48,392 nt of DNA from the NCBI GenBank assembly GCA_902586905.1, contig CACIJH010000009.1, forward strand, positions 1 through 48,392, written 5' to 3'. Under the pieces are notes generated by a model. The model was not told where the DNA came from. It saw only the letters and a list, made by a program, of their open reading frames with translations, and made no database searches. The DNA is from an uncultured Bacteroidota bacterium (GTDB lineage: Bacteria; Bacteroidota; Bacteroidia; Flavobacteriales; Flavobacteriaceae). Position numbers and translations under genes: made by a program. This document shows positions 44,226-48,392 of the stretch, piece after piece (position 1 is the first letter of the stretch; each line of letters begins with the position of its first letter).

Positions 44226-44849
44226 ATGGCAAGAAGAAAAGCACCCGAAGTCAATGCAGGATCAATGGCAGATATTGCCTTTTTACTGCTGATTTTCTTT
44301 TTAGTAACAACAACCATTGAAACCGATTCTGGTCTGAATAGGAAATTACCTCCCATGGAAGATGTGGTAGATCCACCCATTATTAAGGAGCGTAACATCT
44401 TTACTGTAGTTGTCAATAAGTACAACCAATTGCTTGTAGAAGAAAAGCCACTTGAGCTTGTAAATTTACGAGAAGAAGCAGTCAAATTTCTCGACAACGG
44501 CGGAGGTAAAGGTGAAGAAGCATGCGATTATTGTTTAGGAGATCGAGACCCAGATTCGTCTGATAACCCTGACAAAGCAGTGATATCGTTGAAAAATGAC
44601 CGTGAAACGGACTATAAGGTATATATCGCAGTCCAAAACGAATTGGTTGCAGCATATAATGTATTACGCAACAGAGAGTTCAAACGCTTAAACCCTAACT
44701 TGGGTCTTGATTTTGTTCAGGCAAATAAGATTTATAACGATCCAAGAACGAGCATTACTGAAAAAGAACGACTCAAACCCCTGTTGGGCGAAGTAAAGTT
44801 GTTGTTTCCACAAAAGCTCTCAGAAGCCGAACCGAGTAAAACAAACTAG
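44226..44849 (+). CDS. exbD: ExbD/TolR family biopolymer transport protein (first copy)
   Basis: A 207-residue ExbD with a short cytoplasmic N-terminus, one membrane segment (about 14-32) containing the proton-relay Asp16 (GSMADIAFLLLIFFLV), and a periplasmic domain. The periplasmic part has an insertion with Cys100 and Cys103 (EEACDYCLGDRDPDSSDNPDK), probably a disulfide, and a longer C-terminus (LNPNLGLDFVQANKIYNDPR, then the LLGEVKLLFPQKL tail) than the classical ~140-residue ExbD. It is 6 bases after the membrane protein and 2 bases before the second exbD. Confidence 0.92.
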   Translation: MARRKAPEVNAGSMADIAFLLLIFFLVTTTIETDSGLNRKLPPMEDVVDPPIIKERNIFTVVVNKYNQLLVEEKPLELVNLREEAVKFLDNGGGKGEEACDYCLGDRDPDSSDNPDKAVISLKNDRETDYKVYIAVQNELVAAYNVLRNREFKRLNPNLGLDFVQANKIYNDPRTSITEKERLKPLLGEVKLLFPQKLSEAEPSKTN

Positions 44850-44851
44850 CA

Positions 44852-45334
44852 ATGTCAAAGTTTAAGAAGAAAAAAGGAGGAGATCTTCCAGCGATATCAA
44901 CAGCTTCGCTGCCAGATATTGTGTTTATGTTACTGTTCTTTTTTATGGTAGCAACTGTTATGCGTGACAACACTTTATTGGTGTCAAACACATTACCAGC
45001 TGCCGATCAGGTGCAAAAGCTAGATAAAAAAGATCGAGTGATGTACATCTACGCAGGAAAGCCAAGTGCACGTTATCAAGATAAATTTGGTACCCAGGCT
45101 CGTATCCAGCTCAATGATAAATTTGCAACAGTTCAAGACGTTGCAGCTTTTGTATTGGCTGAAAAGGCGTCAAAACGACAAGAGTTGCAAAACGTGTTGA
45201 CCACTGCACTCAAAGTTGATGGGGACACCAAAATGGGACTTATTTCTGATATCAAACAAGAACTGCGTAAAGTCAACGCACTTAAAATCAACTATACGAC
45301 TCGCGTTGGGGATTATTCTCAAAACCTGAACTAG
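44852..45334 (+). CDS. exbD: ExbD/TolR family biopolymer transport protein (second copy)
   Basis: A 160-residue ExbD paralogue. Basic N-terminus MSKFKKKKGG, one membrane segment with the conserved Asp22 (SLPDIVFMLLFFFMVATVM), then a periplasmic domain with DRVMYIYAGKPSARYQ and IKQELRKVNALKINYTTR. It differs enough from the first copy to suggest separate roles; tandem unequal ExbD genes are common in Bacteroidota. It ends the cluster; a terminator follows 26 bases later. Confidence 0.92.
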   Translation: MSKFKKKKGGDLPAISTASLPDIVFMLLFFFMVATVMRDNTLLVSNTLPAADQVQKLDKKDRVMYIYAGKPSARYQDKFGTQARIQLNDKFATVQDVAAFVLAEKASKRQELQNVLTTALKVDGDTKMGLISDIKQELRKVNALKINYTTRVGDYSQNLN

Positions 45335-45359
45335 GTCGGATAGATACAGCAATCATATA

Positions 45360-45387
45360 AGCGCCAGCATCATTGGCGCTTTTTTTA
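45360..45387 (+). terminator. intrinsic terminator of the exbB-exbD cluster
   Basis: AGCGCC (45360-45365) pairs with GGCGCT (45375-45380), a GC-rich stem with a 9-base loop, followed by seven T. Confidence 0.88.
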
Positions 45388-45397
45388 TTTTTGGGAT

Positions 45398-46048
45398 ATG
45401 CAAAAACAGCTATTTGTATTTCTTTTTATGACGAGTTTTACTCTCGCACAATCTCAAGCTGATTCAGCATACAGAGAGGATCAGATATATGCTGCTATTG
45501 GCTACCCACTGCTCGTCAATGCCCCTGATGGGATCACCCAAAATAAACTATCTCACACCTTCTCTCTTGGATATATTCGTGATATGCCAATCAATGACAA
45601 TCGAAACATAGCCATTGGACTGGGTTTGGGAATCAACTATAATGTATTGTTTACCAACCTCCAATTCAATGACGATATGACCACTAATGTGGTATCTAGT
45701 GATATCATTAATCAATGGAACTCCACTGAAGTAGAGATTCCACTAGAATTTAGGTGGAGAAACTCAACACCAACCAATTATCGATTTTGGCGTGTATATG
45801 CAGGCTTGGTTGGGCATTATGCACTTTCGGCAAAACAATATACAAATTCAGGTTCGTTGAAGTCTACAGTACCTCTTACCACTCGAAACTTCAGATTGGC
45901 ATTTCGGTTAAATGTTGGAAACAACACATGGAATTTGACTTATTCTTATCCGATTGATTCATTATTCGATTTTGGGAAAAGTGCTGAGGATAAAACACTT
46001 AACGAAATAAAAACTGCAAAATTGGGTCTAATTTTTTATATTTTTTAA
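45398..46048 (+). CDS. outer-membrane beta-barrel protein (PorT-like)
   Basis: A 216-residue exported protein. Signal peptide MQKQLFVFLFMTSFTLAQ, then strands with alternating hydrophobicity (HTFSLGYIRDMPI, NIAIGLGLGINYNVLF, VEIPLEFRWRNSTP, FRLAFRLNVGNNTWNLTYSYPI) and a C-terminal IFYIF. The pattern fits a small outer-membrane barrel; a PorT-like assignment comes from its usual place after the ExbBD cluster in flavobacteria, as I recall, not from a specific motif. It starts 10 bases after the cluster terminator, so it is probably expressed separately or by read-through. Confidence 0.75.
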   Translation: MQKQLFVFLFMTSFTLAQSQADSAYREDQIYAAIGYPLLVNAPDGITQNKLSHTFSLGYIRDMPINDNRNIAIGLGLGINYNVLFTNLQFNDDMTTNVVSSDIINQWNSTEVEIPLEFRWRNSTPTNYRFWRVYAGLVGHYALSAKQYTNSGSLKSTVPLTTRNFRLAFRLNVGNNTWNLTYSYPIDSLFDFGKSAEDKTLNEIKTAKLGLIFYIF

Positions 46049-46139
46049 AAAAAATCGATTGAAAATTCATCAAATCCGCAAGGAAAAAAATTAAATAGTA
46101 TCTTTACATGATAAAGTTTTATTAAAACCTAATTAAAAA

Positions 46140-48392
46140 ATGAAAAAATTATTAACACTTACAGCCGTGTTTGCATCGTTTACGATGTGGGCACAAACCC
46201 AGCTTTCGGGTACAGTTACTGACGCTGACGGACAACCGCTTCCAGGGGCAAATATTGTAATGGATGGCACCACAGGTGCTGTTTCTGACTTTGACGGAAA
46301 TTTTTCTCTGTCAACTGATCAACAACCACCATTTACGCTCACTGTTTCTAGTGTGGGCTTCGAATCGACGACTGTAGATGTAACTTCGGCTAGTGGATCA
46401 TTAACAATCCAACTATCTGAGGGGAGCACACAACTCGATGAGATTGTAGTTTCTGCATCTCGTTTTGCACAAAGAATATTTGAATCTCCTGTGACTGTTG
46501 AGAAGTTTAATGTACAGCAAATCGCTGCCACTCCTGCTGCAGATTTCTTTAGTGGTTTAGAAGAAATCCGTGGAATTCAAGTCAATCGTGGAGGCTTGGT
46601 ATTCAATCAAGTAAACACACGTGGATTTGGAACTCTTTATAATGAAGGTTTTGTAACCTTGGTTGACGGTATGGATAATCAAGCACCAATCTTTGGATTT
46701 GCGATTGGAAACCTCATTGGTCTAAACGAATTAGACGTCCAGAGTGTTGAAGTACTACCAGGTGCAGCATCTGCACTCTATGGAGCAGACGCTTACAAAG
46801 GGATTATGTTTATGAACAGTAAGTCTGCATTTGATGATACAGGTGTAAGTGCTTATGTGAAGTCAGGGGTTACCAGCCAAGATGTTTCGGGGCAAAACGA
46901 ATTTACAGACTGGGGTGTGCGTATTGCACATGCTTTTAGTGATAAGTTTGCAATAAAGGCAACCTATAGTAATATTGAGGGAACAGACTGGGAAGCAGCT
47001 GACACCCGTGCGCAAGATGCCAATGGCCGTATCGTCGATGGTGTAAACCCTCTTGACCCAACATATAACGGAGTCAATGTTTATGGTGATGAGCTTGGTC
47101 TTAGTTTTAACCTTTCAGAAAACTTTAGTCAAAATGTTTTACCTGCTGTTGAACTACCATCTTCTCTGACAGGAGGTGTTGAAGGTTTGACGTTAGCCGA
47201 TCTACCTGCCTTAAATCCAGCAACTGGTCAACCTTTAGTTAATTTAACTAATGGGACTCCATTTGGATCAGCATTAGACTATTATCAATATGTGTTCGGA
47301 ACGCTTGCACCAGGATTTTGGGGTTCAGATGCTCAACAAATTAATTTTACTGGATATGACGAACGTGCGTTGACTGACGGAAAAACATCTAACTACAAGT
47401 ATAACGTTGAAGCAAGTTACCGTCCATCTGATGATCTTGAGATAATTTTAGGCTCACGTCAAGGTGGTGGGAAAATTATATTGCAAGGGCTGAGTCGTTA
47501 TACAATTGATGATTTTAAAATGACTCAAAACAAACTTGAAGTGAATTGGGGTAACTTAAACATTAAAGCATATACAACTGAAGAAGATGCTGGAAATAGT
47601 TATGATACTAATGCTTCTGGATTATTAATGTTTGCTGCACAAGATGGTGGAGTTGCTGGTTGGTATGGAAGCTACTTTGAAGGCTTTCATATGAGTGCTC
47701 TTGGTGGCGCTGAAAACCCTGCTTTAGCATTAGGTCTTCTACAACAGATTGCTGGCGAGGTATACGGTGGTACTGCAATGGGCGCTGATATGTCAGGAAC
47801 AACCTATTCAAATTACGGAATTACTTCATTAACTCCTTACCACTATGTAGGACGGACTGTTGCTAATGCTAATATGCTACAGCCAGGGACAGCAGAGTTT
47901 GATGCGACATTGGATGCAGTTACTTCAACTTCTGCAAAGCTGACCGACAATACGGAAACTCAATCATTTGAAGTTAATTATGATTTGACTGATCGTGTTG
48001 ATTTTGCTGACATTATCATTGGAGGTTCTTATCGGAACAGTGATTTGAATACAAGTGGTTCGGTACTTACCGACTACGATGGTCCAATTTCATATTATCA
48101 ATATGGCATGTATACTCAAGCCAAAAAGAATTTAGGAAAATTGATTTTAACTGGGTCAATTCGTTATGATAAAAGTGAATTCTTTGATGCAGTATTTACC
48201 CCACGTTTAGGTGCAATCTATAATATTTCAAATAACCAAAATTTACGTGTTTCATACCAAACAGGATTTAGAAATCCAACTAATCAAGATCAATATATTG
48301 GACTTGTAGGATCACGTACTGTTCTTATGGGATCTTCTCCTGATAGTGTAAATAGATTTAATGTTACATTCGATAGAGATAGAAATCCTGAT
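46140..48392 (+). CDS. TonB-dependent receptor with carboxypeptidase-like domain (3' partial)
   Basis: The first 751 codons of a SusC-like outer-membrane receptor, cut off by the window end. A signal peptide (MKKLLTLTAVFASFTMWAQ) is followed by the CarbopepD_reg-like domain (LSGTVTDADGQPLPGANIVM, FTLTVSSVGFESTTVDV), a TonB-box-like region (LDEIVVSASRFAQ), the plug (IRGIQVNRGGLVFNQVNTRGF, GAASALYGADAYKGIMF) and barrel strands. The ligand cannot be inferred; the plug is complete. It follows the beta-barrel gene by 91 bases, and TATCTTTA at 46099-46106 is a one-mismatch -7 box with no clear -33 element. Confidence 0.9.
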   Translation, partial: MKKLLTLTAVFASFTMWAQTQLSGTVTDADGQPLPGANIVMDGTTGAVSDFDGNFSLSTDQQPPFTLTVSSVGFESTTVDVTSASGSLTIQLSEGSTQLDEIVVSASRFAQRIFESPVTVEKFNVQQIAATPAADFFSGLEEIRGIQVNRGGLVFNQVNTRGFGTLYNEGFVTLVDGMDNQAPIFGFAIGNLIGLNELDVQSVEVLPGAASALYGADAYKGIMFMNSKSAFDDTGVSAYVKSGVTSQDVSGQNEFTDWGVRIAHAFSDKFAIKATYSNIEGTDWEAADTRAQDANGRIVDGVNPLDPTYNGVNVYGDELGLSFNLSENFSQNVLPAVELPSSLTGGVEGLTLADLPALNPATGQPLVNLTNGTPFGSALDYYQYVFGTLAPGFWGSDAQQINFTGYDERALTDGKTSNYKYNVEASYRPSDDLEIILGSRQGGGKIILQGLSRYTIDDFKMTQNKLEVNWGNLNIKAYTTEEDAGNSYDTNASGLLMFAAQDGGVAGWYGSYFEGFHMSALGGAENPALALGLLQQIAGEVYGGTAMGADMSGTTYSNYGITSLTPYHYVGRTVANANMLQPGTAEFDATLDAVTSTSAKLTDNTETQSFEVNYDLTDRVDFADIIIGGSYRNSDLNTSGSVLTDYDGPISYYQYGMYTQAKKNLGKLILTGSIRYDKSEFFDAVFTPRLGAIYNISNNQNLRVSYQTGFRNPTNQDQYIGLVGSRTVLMGSSPDSVNRFNVTFDRDRNPD

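Noticed and set aside
1-48392. CRISPR arrays, insertion sequences and prophage genes
   Set aside because: No regularly spaced repeat-spacer array, transposase or integrase-like protein is present; the S74/YadA protein recalls phage tail spikes but has a signal peptide and no phage neighbours.

Overview
The window looks like a chromosomal segment of a marine-type flavobacterium (Bacteroidota, Flavobacteriaceae). The evidence is a flavobacterial ClpP/ClpX pair, an HPPK-deoxynucleoside kinase fusion, several proteins with type IX secretion (T9SS) C-terminal sorting domains (VYPNP-type), SusC-like TonB-dependent receptors, an ExbB-x-ExbD-ExbD cluster, TAnnTTTG-like -7 promoter boxes and almost no Shine-Dalgarno sequences. 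No plasmid or phage backbone is visible.

Layout. 1-12.5 kb is ordinary housekeeping DNA: clpP (5' end outside the window)-clpX, a GH3-family adenylating enzyme, a DUF2797 protein, a sppA-VUT transporter-serine hydrolase operon, folK-dNK, a SpoU methyltransferase, mutS, then tRNA-Gly(GCC) and tRNA-Leu(UAA) with a strong terminator. 12.6-30 kb is accessory: exported proteins of unknown function, a putative regulator (15013-16248) preceded by repeated GATACA motifs, a YadA-head/peptidase S74 adhesin with a T9SS partner, a DEAD-box helicase, a beta-helix protein and a choice-of-anchor-B protein. Between 16.4 and 24.9 kb five copies of one ~75-bp repeat, all in the same orientation and each ending in a terminator-like hairpin, separate these genes into cassette-like units. 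28.3-35.5 kb holds a lamin-tail protein, an EEP-family nuclease/phosphatase and a tight TonB receptor-DUF5689 lipoprotein-endonuclease I operon, which together look like an extracellular nucleic-acid scavenging locus. 35.6-48.4 kb returns to core functions: umuC-umuD, sucA-sucB (2-oxoglutarate dehydrogenase E1/E2), a retropepsin-like protease, tatD, tRNA-Ser(GGA), the ExbB/ExbD energy-transduction cluster, an outer-membrane beta-barrel and a TonB-dependent receptor cut by the window end.

How it fits together. The ExbB/ExbD proteins would energise TonB receptors such as the two seen here. The T9SS signals imply a secretion machinery encoded elsewhere. The most unusual feature is the directional repeat family with a covarying hairpin, which I cannot assign to a known element; it may be a small RNA family, a non-autonomous mobile element or a recombination hotspot. 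All calls are made by reading the sequence, without database searches.
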